A DNA stretch of 64,000 nt. Origin: Hygrophila difformis (taxonomy: Eukaryota > Streptophyta > Magnoliopsida > Lamiales > Acanthaceae). A program made the translations under genes and the position numbers. The notes beneath the pieces are model-generated. The model made no database searches. It worked only from the letters and a program-made list of their open reading frames with translations, and had not been told where the DNA came from. Positions within the stretch are counted from its first letter, which is position 1. Every line of letters begins with the position of its first letter. The DNA lies in the NCBI GenBank assembly GCA_030278955.1, contig JAOANR010000010.1, forward strand, positions 18,196,444 through 18,260,443, given 5' to 3'. Positions 23,177 through 34,188 of this stretch are shown piece by piece.

Positions 23177-23207
23177 CTCACATTTTGAGCCTTGCTCGAA
23201 ATGTGAG
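23177..23207. repeat. Hairpin 1 of the internal region
   Basis: CTCACATTTTGAGC and GCTCGAAATGTGAG pair at 13 of 14 positions around a 3-base loop (CTT). The left arm continues the repeated ATCAACATCCTCACATTT word. Confidence 0.8.
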
Positions 23208-23690
23208 TAAATCAATTCCTACTTAAACAAATTATCAAAATCAAAATAAAATAAAAGAGGAGGGAGGGAGGGAGAAAATATAAAAACTAATAACGTACTT
23301 CCGATAGCCTTTTTCGTCAAACCAATGAAGTGTTCGACGATTTTGGTTATATGTGATCGTTTGGTTCATCAAACAAGGGGATTATTCGATGTCCAATACT
23401 TAGAAAAAATTCTGATTTTCATCAAAATTGATCAATCACATTTGTTGGATTTTCTAAACAAATATAAAATTTAATCTACTTGCATAAATTAGGTTGGATT
23501 AATTCTGTTCTTATAAAAGTTATTCCGGATTTTAAATTGCTTTAAATTCCAAGAATACTTTCAATTAATCACAGGATCGATCCAACCGGGAACCTGTTTT
23601 GCAGCTTTAATTTTCTTTTTGGTGATTCCACAAATTCCTGCAGAGCAAACACAGAAGAAGTTATCGGATTTTCTCAAAAATATCAACATC

Positions 23691-23724
23691 CTCACATTTA
23701 GAGTCTTAGTACTCTAAATGTGAG
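23691..23724. repeat. Hairpin 2 of the internal region
   Basis: CTCACATTTAGAGT pairs perfectly with ACTCTAAATGTGAG around a 6-base loop (14-bp stem). Confidence 0.9.
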
Positions 23725-24211
23725 TCAATTGATTAATATCCGAATTATTTAATATAATATGCACAATATGTATAAATATATATAAATATATAGATATATA
23801 TATATATATGATTTTGACTTGCAGAAATTTAGGTTGGACTAATTCTGTGCTTGTGAAAATTATTCCGGGTTTTTAATTTCTTTAAATTCCGGATATAATC
23901 TTCGGTCAATTACAGAACTAATCCAACCGAGAACCTGTAGTCCGAAGGTCTGCTGCTCCATTTGTTGTTTCACCAGTGTGAGGGTTTCCTCAGAGCAGTG
24001 ATGGTAATGAGGTGGATGGGCGATGGAGCAGTGGTGGAGCTTCGTGGTCCGGAGGTGGTGGAGATGACAAACACGTGAGTCCCACGTGTTTTGCAATTTA
24101 CAATTGCAAATTAGTGTAGCCCCAATGCTACACTTCCACATTTAACTCCTTACACCAATTTCGGTGGCTCCATGATTCCTGCAAGCAAAAATACCCAATT
24201 GGTTAGGTTTT

Positions 24212-24266
24212 CCCCTCAAATCAACATCCTCACATTTAGAGTCTTAGTACTCTAAATGTTTAATTG
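24212..24266. repeat. Hairpin 3 of the internal region, close to the primer site
   Basis: The inner stem ACATTTAGAGT/ACTCTAAATGT is enclosed by an outer stem CCTCAAATCAA/TTGATTTGAGG. It lies about 105-160 bases from the primer-binding site on the side that would be just downstream of it in the transcript. Confidence 0.8.
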
Positions 24267-24369
24267 ATTTGAGGGTACTTCTCTGTTCTGAAATAAATAC
24301 ACTAAACTAACACTAAACTAACTATGAGTAATCAGGAGCGTAATTCTCTTAATAAACGATGCTGCATCC

Positions 24370-24387
24370 TCCCCGGCAACGGCGCCA
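24370..24387 (-). promoter_or_regulatory. Primer-binding site matching tRNA-Asp
   Basis: The plus strand reads TCCCCGGCAACGGCGCCA, identical to the 3' end of plant tRNA-Asp(GUC) including CCA as I know it. On the minus strand this is TGGCGCCGTTGCCGGGGA directly adjoining the LTR end at 24388. It fixes the orientation of the element. Athila-type Ty3 elements of plants use tRNA-Asp, so an Athila-like partner is plausible but not shown. Confidence 0.85.
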
Positions 24388-26903
24388 TGAAACTTTTGAC
24401 AATTTCGTCACACGAGTTTTTCTAAAATATCCCAAGTTAGAATTTATTAAATGAAAAGAGTTATGATTCGTGGGAAAGGGGTTAAGGATATATTTCACTT
24501 TTTATTACTCATGTGGGAAACTTTGATTTCAAACGGCGCTGTGGATCTCCCCGGCATGAAACTTTTGACAATTTCCTGCCTTGAAGATCTTTGCCATGAA
24601 ACTTTTGACAAGTTCCCACTACATGAGTATTTTCTGAAAAATCATAATCCTGGTTTTCAATTTTATTTAATGAAAATTGATTTATGAAGGCGGAGTTGGG
24701 ATTAGGGATATATTTATAGGTTGTCACGTTTTTATTTACTCGTGTTGAGAAACTGTGCCCCCGAAAGCGCACGGTGTCAAAAATTGCAGTATTTATAGTA
24801 AGTACCGGATCGTTCACTGGAGGATGTGCGATAGAAGCAGGGCCCACGTCGTTTACTAAGATTTTCCACTTGGTTACTCGATTCAAGTTTGTGTTAGATT
24901 ATCAACTACTTGACAGAATTTAAATTAAGCTATGAAAGCAATTAAAGTTAAGCAGATAAAATTATTCTAGAAAGCGAATTAAATTTAATCTAAGAAAGCA
25001 ATAAAATTATTCTAAGAAAGCGGTTAAATTAATCTAAGAAAGCAGATTTAAAATGAGACAGAAGGGACAGGAAGAAAATAATAAAGATTGGACAAGATTC
25101 AGATGAAACACAGTTAAACTTCCATTTTGTTACGCAGATCTTAGCTTGGGATAATCCATCAGTTAGCTAACTCTCATGCTTCCTATACCATGTTCCCTTT
25201 AACAGACAGGTACTTACAGTACGGATTTACATGCCTTAAGACAACAAAATCTAAGATACCACAGATATAAAACTGCCCCCGCGCAGAGGTATGCTATTTA
25301 TCTGTGGTGGACAAGCAACACCCGACAAATCATTTATTGAAGTGTCAAGCACTGCTATCATTCCCCCATGTCACACCCAAAGATTCTAATCAAGCCCTGA
25401 ACTATCCCTTAACTATCAGTCCTAGTAGCAGTTACACAACTCTCAATACAACCGAGTGACCTCTAACGAAAGCATTTAAAAGAAAGCGATAAAGAAAGCA
25501 TTTAAAATCCTATCACTCGGAGGTTTTTGAAAGTCTGACCCTGGTAGTGAAAGAAAGCCCCCAGTCAGAATGACTGGGTGTGGATCAAGAATTCCCTATT
25601 CTCGGTGAACCGCTCGCAGTGTTCACTTCCCGTCGGGTGGTTATGAGATACAAACTAATGAAACGAACTAATAGATTAGTTCGTTCCGGATGCACTCACT
25701 CAGGACTCAAAAATAGGCATTGGCAGAAGAGGATAGCAGTTGAAAGGAACTCAACCCTATCTTAGAAAATAACCAAGGCCTATGTATTGTTCCTCTAGAA
25801 TTATCTATCGCACCGTATTTGAATCCAAGTGGATCTCATCTCAGTGTGATATTTAATACCAGATTTCCAACACAAAGCAATTTTGGAAAATAATGAATGT
25901 TTGAAAATCATTCCCTAAACAGGTACTAGACTCTCAATAAGAACACAGACCCTTTTAGTCTAGGTGAGACCTAATCGCTGATTCTGCTTCTAATTTCCCA
26001 AAATCAACCCCCAGTCGGATATGAATTAGTCATAACTAAGGAATTCATCCCTTACTTAGATCCGGATTTTATAAATGAATTTTTGTTGGAAATTTATTGT
26101 GAGACGTCTGATTAAAATCAAGACTTCTATGTCCAAGGGAATGATCCCAAAATAATTTGACCACAATGGAACGGTTTTAGACAGTGGAATGCCCTAAATG
26201 ACAGTTGCCGCCGTCATCTTAGACTCCACTATCTGTGAATTTGGATAAAAACCTACATGTTCTATCACTGCAATAATTATTAGATGACATTGGCATATAT
26301 CATCTAACATTACTACAACTCTAGATTCAGGTTTGAAAATAAGATAAAGAAAATAAAACTGTATCTGGATAGGAGTCAGCTGAGCAGCTATTATAATCCC
26401 GGATGGACGAACCGCCAAGGCTTCTACCGACCACTATCCGGACCATGCAAAATAACAACTAGTAATTAATATACAGACCACGAGCTAGTTTATCCGTGTG
26501 GGAATACCCGCCAACATTAGTCTGTTATATCCCTTACTAGCTGTTTCACACAACACGGGTAAAGACAAAATAAATAAAAGAAAATATTTTTGGGTCATCT
26601 TGTATAAGAGACATTGGTTTCTCATGCAAGGGTATGGAAATTAATCCATAATTACTCTTTATGGTCTAAATAATCTCTCATTCCATAATTAATTAATTAA
26701 TTACAGTCCGGATTATATACTTAGATCATTAGAGTTTAATTTTTGTAGAAGAATCTTTTAATGGAGAATTGAACAAATTTCTTTATATCAAATTAATCAT
26801 GGGTTGAGATCATTGGATTTCAACCTCAAAATATTAATATAAAGGTTCAATTAATTAATGGAGTGAGATGGAGAATAAAATTTTCGCAAAAAGGGTGCCA
26901 AGC

Positions 26904-27382
26904 CTGTCGTGGAACAGAGTTTGTGTCGCGGACAGGGGGATCACGACAGAAAGGTGGGAAATAAGAGAAATTGAAATTTTGGAAATTATGGTTGTTGTGT
27001 CGCTAAACAAAATTTGTGTCGCGGACCGTGGGTCCGCGACAGGGGGACAGCGACACAAGGTTAGAAAATCCAACAAGGGCATAACTCCTGGTCGCGGAAC
27101 GAGGGGTGTGTCGCGGACCGTGGGTCCGCGACAGGGGTTCCGCGACAGAGCCCTTCCAGAATAAAATTACAAGAATTTGGGTCCTCGGTCGCTAATCAAG
27201 GAGTGTGTCGCGGACCGTGGGTCCGCGAAAGGGTTGCTTCGCGACCGAGGGATTTAAAAATTTTATAAAAATTTTGGCAGCATAAAGCCTTAAATTGCAT
27301 TGCATGGGAGTGCGTTGTGATCCGTGGGATCACAACGGGAAAATTACGTTGCAACCCGTGGGGTTACAACGTGATGCAATAC
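26904..27382 (-). repeat. Nested-palindrome array, cluster 1 of the 5' LTR
   Basis: It has the same units as 18608-19085 (inner TGTCGCGGACC-GTG-GGTCCGCGACA three times). One arm carries a substitution (GCGAAAG for GCGACAG at about 27228), so this copy has one slightly broken outer pair. Confidence 0.85.
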
Positions 27383-28399
27383 AATATAGGCGATGCAATT
27401 TTTAGATAAATATGCACAAACACTTTTAATATCATTCCTAGTTAGATCTAATGCACTAGAAGTGAAAATAAAATAAAATAAATAAAAGTACTACCTAAAA
27501 ACTAAAGAGAACAAGATCAGAATAATAATAAAAAAAATAAAAGCCTAACCTACAACTAAAGGCAAACAAAGGAGAACAAAATAAATAAAAAAAATCAAGC
27601 CTAATACTAGCAGCAAAAATTAACTACTAACTATGCTAACAAATAAATAAATAAAAAATAAAAACTACACTAAATCTAACAAAGGATAATGATAAAGTGT
27701 TTATGCATTTTATTAGTTCCAAAAAAAGCATTAAATCTAACTAAAACATAATAAAAATGGTCAAGTGACCAAGAAAGCAAAAATAAAGCAAAGTAATAAT
27801 ATGGAAGAACCATAACACATTTTTGTGGAACATTTTCTTTGATATACCATCAAGAACCAAAATATGGGTTAATCACACCTATTAGTTAAGTGTTTCAAAC
27901 CCAAAATCCAAAAATATAAACTGGGAAATAAATTGAACACTAGCTACACTTATTCATTACAAAGCATAAATTAACACTAAACTAGAGTCTATCTCTACAT
28001 TGCATAAAATTAAAATAAACTAAACTACCTAGTCTAATAAATTCTTGGAGAGCACAGTGGTGCCTCCAAGAACAATAAAATAAACTAAGGTGTAGCTAGG
28101 TTACTGTTCAAGGGGGTGGGAGGTTATATTTATAGAGGAGAATTAAGCCCTAGGCCCATTCAAGGTCCATCCAGTCGCTAAACAATTATGCCTGTCGCGG
28201 AACAAAATCTGGTTCAGGATACACTTTTTAGCTCCAAGATGGCGCGCAGGAGGGGGCGGGAGCTCGAGGTCCGAGGGGAAGAAGACAAAAATCCATGCTT
28301 GCGGGACTTGAAGTCCACGGACCTTGTGCGTATTTTGGCATGTGGGAATTTGAATTTATGAGGAGGTGGGGGCTCACGTAACTCTGCTTTTGCTTTTCT

Positions 28400-28755
28400 G
28401 TCTCTGTCGTGGAAGAGCTGTCGCGGGAGCGATCCATGTGTTCCGCGACACAGATTTTGTGTCTTGATACTCCCAGTCTCTAACCATTTTCTGTGTCGCG
28501 GAGCTCTGTGTCACGGAACGTGCCCCAAGTCGCGGTCCATTGGTTAGCGACCGGGGTTTCCTCTCTCACAGTCCCTAGACATTTTTTCTGTCTCTAAACA
28601 CCCGGTCACTAAACATGGTATCGCGACCCGCGGTTTGTTTAGCGACACGGATTTTGTGTCTCTAAACATCCCCAGTCCTTAAGCAATTTCCCTGTCTCTA
28701 GGCCCCGTGTCGCTATACATGGCATCTCGATCGGGGTTTGTTTATCGACCGGAGT
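28400..28755 (-). repeat. Palindrome-motif cluster 2 of the 5' LTR
   Basis: It matches 20103-20480 except for the 14-bp loss that removes the left arm of one hairpin at about 28438. Confidence 0.75.
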
Positions 28756-30019
28756 CTCCAGGTCCGGATAAAATTTATCTCTTTATCTTTCTTTTCTCTT
28801 TCTTTTTCCTCATTTATTTTCTTCACTCTCTCTTCATTATTCTTCTCTTTCCCCATTCCCCATTTTCTTCTTTCTTTTCTTTCAATTCTTCCTCTCCCGT
28901 TTCTATTTCCAGTTTTCCAAAATCCCTCTTCTTCTTTCCATTCCTCCTCCATTTTCCTTCCTCCATGGTTTCTTCTTTTGGGTGGTGCTGCCGGATCGGA
29001 GTTAGGGGCTGCGAAGAAGGGGAAACCTGTCGACCTTGTCGCCGGAGTTGTTGGGTGGCAGCGGCAGCTCGATTTTGACAGAGATGGTGACTGTCGACGG
29101 AGAGATAGATGAAGGAGATGACCGGAGTGATATGGAGTGAAGGCCGGATGTGGTAGGGGGCTACCGGAATTAATTGGGGTTGCTGGGTCGGAAATGAGGA
29201 GATGGTGAGGTGGAGATGGAGATGAGGTTGTGGAGTTTGTTGATGGAGGCAACGCTCGGAGGCGGCGGCTGTGGCTGGGCTGTGAACGGAGGTGGGTGGT
29301 GGTGCAGCGGCGCTGTACAGAGGCTGGGGCTGTCGGAGGGTCCTCGGCGGAGATGTGGGTGTTGGTGGTTCGCTGGAGGGCCGCCGGCCGGCGGCGGCGG
29401 CGGGGCAGGTTTAGGGTAGGGTTAGGGTTTGAATTTAGGGTTGGGCCAAGGAGGTGGTATTGGATTGGGCTTCAGGAATGTAATGGGTTGTGGTAGCTTT
29501 GGACTGAAAATATGATTGGGCTTAAAAACTCTTGGGCCAAATTAATTTAAATCACCTGCAATTAATTTAAATCAAAAGTGATTAATGTACCAATTAATTC
29601 TTAATTATAGAAGGAGACAGAATTAATAATAATAAAAGAGAAATTAAACATAAACATAAAAATATATACATCAAAATATTTAAAATATAATAAATAAGGA
29701 TATTTGCTCCACTTGATTTTTTAGCTTGTGTTCCGCTTAATGGACTCGTGTTCCACCGAACAGATACTACCAAACCATAATTATCAAACGTGGGATTTTT
29801 AATATTTTTATCATGTTTTTGGATTTTTTAATATAAAATTAATAAAAATAACAATATTTTTGTGTTTTTCAATACCAGCTTATTATTTATACAAACTTGC
29901 ACATATCTGTCAAATTCGACTGCTTTCTTATTTAAATAAGACCGGAATGCGATCAAATGTCCGTATTAGACACGGAAATAGATTGAAAATAATGGTCAAT
30001 TTTGGCCATTATCAGCACT

Positions 30020-32560
30020 CTTCTTTTATTTGGTTTCCCTGAGTCCTTCATTTCTTTAACCATGTGTTGCATTAATTCAGTTTCCATGCAGGTTTATTGG
30101 AATGGCCGCCCTTCCAGTTCATTCTTACCTTCTCGTGGTATTCGGCAAGGGGACCTGATCTCTCCCTACATCTTTATCCTTTGCATGGAAAGGCTTGGTG
30201 CCAGGGCCGGATGTACATTGGTTTGAGCGGGGGCACGGGACACCACTTAAATTAATAAAATTGCTATTTTAACTTTATTTTTTAAAATATTTTATTAAGT
30301 GCACCCACTTAATTTTTGTGGTGACACCACATGAATTAATAAATTACTCAGTTGAACTTAACACTTTTATATTTTGTTTGGTACTCCCACCCAATTTTTA
30401 TGGTAATACAACTATATTCAATTCCAATCTAGCTTTTATTTAATTATTTTTGTATTGTCCCTACTATCTAAATTTTAAATAAACTTAGTTCAATTTTTGT
30501 GACACCACTTAGAAAATTTTCTAGATCCGCCACTGCGTTGGTGCCATGATTTCTCAAGCTGTAGATGATGGCCATTGGACAGCCCCTAATTGGGACAAAG
30601 GCCGCTTCAAATTCCCAATATTTGCTTTGCGGATGACATTCTCTGTTTGCAAAAGCCACCACTGACCAAGCAAATTATATCAAAGCTATTCTAACACAAG
30701 TCTCTTTTATGTCAGGTTTAGTGGTTAGCACATCCCAATCTAGCATCCTCTTTGGCAAAATTGTTAATAGTAGCTGCAGACAAGAGATTTCCAACATCCT
30801 TGATTTCCAGAGTGTTCCTTCATTGGGATTTTACCTGGGAGTTCCTCTACAAGCTGACAGGCGCACTCATCTTGACTTTGAATTCCTTATTGACAAGGTG
30901 AACTCTAAACTGGGGGATAGGCTCATCGTCATCTTAGTATGGCTGGAAGAGCAACCCTCATTAAGTATGTTCTATCTCCCATCACTATGTACATTATGTT
31001 TGTTATCCGTCTCCCTAAGAAAACTATTGATGATCTTGAGAAGCTTTGTAGAGACTTCTTTTGGGGCTCCAACAGTCATAAGCCCCATCTTTTAGCCTGG
31101 GATACTATCACCACCAATACGGCTTTTGGCGGCTTAGGACTTCACAAACTCAAGGATGTTAACACTACTTGCCTCATGAAAAACTGGTGGAATCTCCTAA
31201 CCAAGGACACTTTATGGACTAACCTCCTTAAGCATTGTTATGGTTGGCGAGCCAATAATTTTACTCATCATCCCCAGACATTTGCTATGGATCTCAATAC
31301 TATCAGACCTTCCTTCCAAGCTTTAATCAGATGGAAGATGGACAATGGTAATAAGTCTTTACTTTTCTGGATGGACAAATGGACTAAAAGCAATGTTGTT
31401 TTGCAGGATTTGGCGACCCTTCCTCTGTCCCGGGATGAGCTGTCCAGGACGGTGGCTTCTTATTCCCATCACACATGCACGAGCTTACCCCTCCTCAATA
31501 CTGATGGCCTTCACATCATCACCCACGAGACTGTCCCTCTGAGACCCAATGAGGACGACCGTCCTATCTGGACTCCGACCCCCGATGGCATTTTCTCAAT
31601 CCGCAGTCCCATAGATAACCTAAATAACTCCAACATCCTGCTGATGGCCGCGATTGGATGAGTGTTTGAAGATGGCCCGCACCACACCGTACTCGCATGT
31701 TTATATGGCTTGCCGCACATAACAAATTATTAACTGGCTTGGAAAGATTTAAGAGGCGCATCTCTCCTAATAGCTCTTATTGGAAATGTGGGGAGATTGA
31801 GTCTTGTACCCATGCACTGAGAGACTGCTCCTCCTCTGCCCTTGTCTGGTCTAATCTAGGTATTCAGCTCCCCCACAACTTTTGGTCGCTTGATACCTAT
31901 GATTGGATTGCCTCTATGCATTGCAACACTGTCGGTGCTTGGACTATTTGGAAATCCCGTTGCAAAGAACTTTATGGCAATGAGACCATCAGCTGGGACC
32001 TCATTCACAATAAAGTCAGATGTCTCACTAATCAGTTTCTGACTTCAAGAAGAGAACTCAAGCAGCTTGGTGTTAAAGCCTCGACTTATGGCAGAGCTAG
32101 ATGGGAAAGACCCCCTTTTCATTGGATTAAAGCCAATTGTGATTGAAGTATTAAACATGGCACTTGTTTTGCTGGTGGTATGCTTCGGGACCCAAATGGT
32201 GACTGGCACGGGGGAGTTCGTTCTAAAAGACCCCACATGGAGATCTTGCATGCTGAGGTTTGGGCTATTCTCATCACCATGCAATTTGCTTGGTCTATGA
32301 ATATCCCCAAGCTTGAAGTGGAATCTGGCAACTTTGACGCTATCCATCTCATCAACTCCCTCTCGGACTCAATTGGTACTGTCTTCCCTTGGCAGTCCCA
32401 AATTAAGCTCATGGCTACTTGGAGTGGGATATTCGTTTGTTCTTCATCCCCCGCGACTGTAATGCTGCTGCTGATCACTTCCTCAAAGGCCGCCCTTGGC
32501 TTATGTTCAACATTTCGTTTGCCCCCCGGACTTCATGTATGATGTATTAGAATTCGACCG
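30020..32560 (+). pseudogene. LINE reverse transcriptase C-part, zf-RVT linker and RNase H (decayed)
   Basis: After the second GCACT the LINE ORF2 resumes: VYWNGRPSSSFLPSRGIRQG and SPYIFILCMERLGA to the MITE at 30202. Then comes AMISQAVDDGHW and the catalytic box CFADDIL (about 30630-30650). Next are TSQSSILFGKIVNSS and GVPL, and MAGRATLIKYVLSPITMYIM (30939 onward), KMDNGNKSLLFWMDKW, and the zinc region SSYWKCGEIESCTHALRDC (about 31770-31830). RNase H follows from about 32150 (GDWHGGVRSK, EILHAEVWAILITMQ). Frames change at about 30560, 30930, 31660 and 32150, so it is inactive. Confidence 0.85.
30202..30535. mobile_element. MITE with CAGGGCCGGATGTA / TAGATCCGCCACTG ends
   Basis: The ends are imperfect inverted repeats of the CAGTGGCGGATCTA type. 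The flanks CTTGGTGC (30194-30201) and GTTGGTGC (30537-30544) look like an 8-bp duplication with one change. The interior repeats GACACCACTTAAATTAATAA-like words. It interrupts the LINE reverse transcriptase between MERLGA and MISQAV. Confidence 0.75.
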
Positions 32561-32618
32561 CAATGGTCTACATTACAATTTTTACAATAAAAGGCTTCGG
32601 CGCTCCCTTCCTCCAGAA

Positions 32619-32635
32619 AAAGCGTATTTATATTT
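32619..32635. repeat. Target-site duplication, right copy, of the 25-kb LINE locus
   Basis: AAAGCGTATTTATATTT is the partner of 7603-7619 with one mismatch. It follows directly on the end CTCCAGAA of the LINE. Confidence 0.75.
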
Positions 32636-33540
32636 AAAAAATAAGTATAAAATTCTTTATATTTAATTTATTGTATGATAATTAGTAATTTAATTTATAA
32701 AAATTCTTTTTATTTAATTTTATATATATGAATATAAATACATTGTAAGCAAATATGACAAAATATATATGAAAAAAATATGTATAAACAATTTAAAATT
32801 TTAATTGATTTTTTAAAATTATGTATTTATATAATTATATATGTATGATTTTTTTAAAGATGGCCGGTAATCTAAGATTACATGGCCTTTGATTGGGAAT
32901 CACATTCCCACTGAAAATACCAAATATTACGGCAATAGATAGATTGCAGCTGCCTGCATTTCAGGCAGTATGAAGAGTATTATTCTGTGATGTTTCAAAA
33001 TTTTGTGATATGTGCCACCATTTTTGTGATGAGTATTTTAAGTACTTTGTGATGAGTGGGACTATATTGTGATGTAAAAAATCAGAAACATCACAAATTT
33101 GAGTTATGACAGCAGAGCTGCAGGTGCAGTTAGTGCATAAGTCTGCATAGGAACTCAGCCGAAATAATCCCACACTAGTAGAAATGTCACATTCCCAAAA
33201 TCCCATACAAAAGATTCCACAAACAAACATAGGTATATATGATATATGATTTCATATCCAAGATTCCCACTAACACCCTCTCATAGTAATAATTCATAAT
33301 AATACAACGAATCCAACAAGGTCTCATTTGGCTATAGTTTAACTTGTATAACTATGATAAAATTTTAAATAAATATCTCTACGTGAATAGTAACACAAAA
33401 CCTAACGTCAAGATCATTATGAGAAGGAGGAAGTATTAATTTTAAAAGATTTTTTTTTTGAGTAAGTATGATACTAAAACGGTAAAATATGAGAGATCTT
33501 AGTAACGTTGACTTCTTGACTTCTGATTTGTGCTAAATCC
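32636..33540. other. AT-rich intergenic DNA, possible MITE relic
   Basis: No gene is visible. Bases about 33290-33435 resemble the interior of MITE family A (AACTTGTATAACTATGATAAAA) but lack clear ends. Around 32990-33110 the word TTGTGATG/TGTGATGA recurs several times. Confidence 0.4.
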
Positions 33541-33542
33541 TA

Positions 33543-34154
33543 CTCCCTCCGTCCCACTAATAGTGTCTCATTTCTTTTGGGCATGGTTTTTTATGTGGTG
33601 ATAGTTACTCCCTCCGTCCCGTTTAAAGTGTTCCAAAACTTTTGGGCACGGTATTTTATGCGTGGATATTTAGTATATAATGTGAGGGTAGATTAGTGTT
33701 AAAGTAGTGGTAAATTAGGAATTTATTTGATGTGATGTGATAGCTGTGTGTTTGAAATTTTAATAAATTTATTTGTTGATGTGATATGATGGAAGTGAGT
33801 TTGTAATTAATTATTTCCAAAAAGGGAATGAGACAATTGAAATGGGACGGACAAAAAAGGAAAGTGAGACAGAATTAATGAGACGGAGGGAGTAGTATTT
33901 AATGTAGGGGTAGATTAGTATTTAAAGTGAGGGTAAATTAAGAATTTATGTGATGTGATTGGAATGTGTTTGAATTTTTAGTTGATTTATTTATGTGTGA
34001 TGTGATAGTTGTGTGTATGAAATTTAAATATATTTATTTATTGATGTGATATAATGAGAGTGAGTTTGTATTTAATTATTTTCTAAAAAGGAATGGACAA
34101 TTGGATGAGACGAACCAAAAAGGAAAGTGGGACGGAATTAGTGGGACGAGGGAG
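33543..34154. mobile_element. Stowaway-like MITE family B, outer copy of a nested pair
   Basis: The left end CTCCCTCCGTCCCACTAATA and the right end GGAATTAGTGGGACGAGGGAG are inverted copies flanked by TA. The interior is interrupted at 33608-33892 by another member of the family. Confidence 0.9.
33608..33892. mobile_element. Stowaway-like MITE family B, inner copy
   Basis: The left end is CTCCCTCCGTCCCGTTTAAA and the right end ATGAGACGGAGGGAG, with TA at 33606-33607 and 33893-33894. The outer element reads GATAGT-TA before it and TA-GTATTTAATG after it, which is the uninterrupted sequence seen in the copy at 5691-6028. Confidence 0.9.
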
Positions 34155-34188
34155 TATCATTTTCGTTCAAATTTAACTTACACCATTT

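Larger units (their letters stand above)
23478..24266. repeat. Partial direct duplication in the internal region
   Basis: Two diverged copies begin ACTTGCATAAATTAGGTTGG (23478) and ACTTGCAGAAATTTAGGTTG (about 23818). Each runs through AATTCTGT, TTATTCCGG, CTTTAAATTCC, AATCCAACCG and GAACCTGT, and ends in a hairpin with the shared 18-base word (23691-23724 and 24229-24250). The second copy has an extra stretch in the middle (about 23945-24150). Confidence 0.7.
21747..24387 (-). other. Non-coding internal region of the long-LTR element
   Basis: This 2.64-kb stretch contains no recognisable retrotransposon protein. Its right end is the primer-binding site (24370-24387) and its left end the polypurine-tract position (21747-21764). 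It carries three hairpins and a partial direct duplication described separately. The remainder is AT-rich. An (AT)n run lies at about 23785-23810. Confidence 0.8.
15888..30014 (-). mobile_element. Non-autonomous LTR retrotransposon with 5.6-5.9-kb LTRs (LARD-like)
   Basis: Two LTRs (15888-21746 and 24388-30014) flank a 2.64-kb internal region. The plus-strand ends are TGAAAC and TTATCA. A perfect 5-bp duplication GCACT flanks it (15883-15887 and 30015-30019). A primer-binding site matching the 3' end of plant tRNA-Asp abuts the LTR at 24388 on the minus strand, so the element reads right to left. No gag, protease, integrase or reverse transcriptase could be found in either the LTRs or the internal region, so it must borrow enzymes from an autonomous partner. 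Very long LTRs plus a non-coding interior fit the LARD class. It lies inside the reverse transcriptase of the 7620-32618 LINE. Confidence 0.9.
24388..30014 (-). repeat. 5' LTR of the long-LTR element (5.63 kb)
   Basis: It is a near-identical partner of 15888-21746. Differences seen are a 205-bp loss at 26167/26168, a 14-bp loss removing one palindrome arm at about 28438, a 21-bp loss at about 29504, and scattered substitutions. Palindrome cluster 1 is at 26904-27382, the TATA-like box at 28124-28135 and cluster 2 at about 28400-28755. The ORF of 179 codons on the minus strand at 29252-28713 lies in the CT/GC-rich part and resembles no protein I know. Confidence 0.9.
7620..32618 (+). mobile_element. 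Full-length but inactive plant LINE (L1-type) expanded by four insertions
   Basis: On the plus strand the LINE domains run in order: ORF1 (7704 to about 14075), endonuclease (about 14199-14830), reverse transcriptase (about 15390-15887 then 30020-31080), linker with zinc knuckle, and RNase H (about 32150-32560). The 3' end is at about 32618 with a short A-rich end and no long tail. Subtracting the solo LTR (8115-12606), MITE (13193-13639), long-LTR element (15888-30014), MITE (30202-30535) and their duplications leaves about 5.57 kb, a normal length for a plant LINE. Many frameshifts and stops show it is dead. The 17-bp duplication at 7603-7619 and 32619-32635 sets the limits. Confidence 0.85.

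Noticed and set aside
28713..29252. 179-codon open frame on the minus strand as a gene
   Set aside because: It lies in the CT/GC-rich part of an LTR, has low-complexity composition and no recognisable motif; the equivalent in the other LTR is broken.
32944..32975. Helitron 3' end (TGCCTG...CAGGCA hairpin)
   Set aside because: The small hairpin lacks a CTRR end at the right distance and no matching TC start was seen.
34101..34188. Coding start of the LINE fragment at 34101
   Set aside because: This part of the open frame is MITE sequence and the target duplication; LINE homology starts at about 34189.
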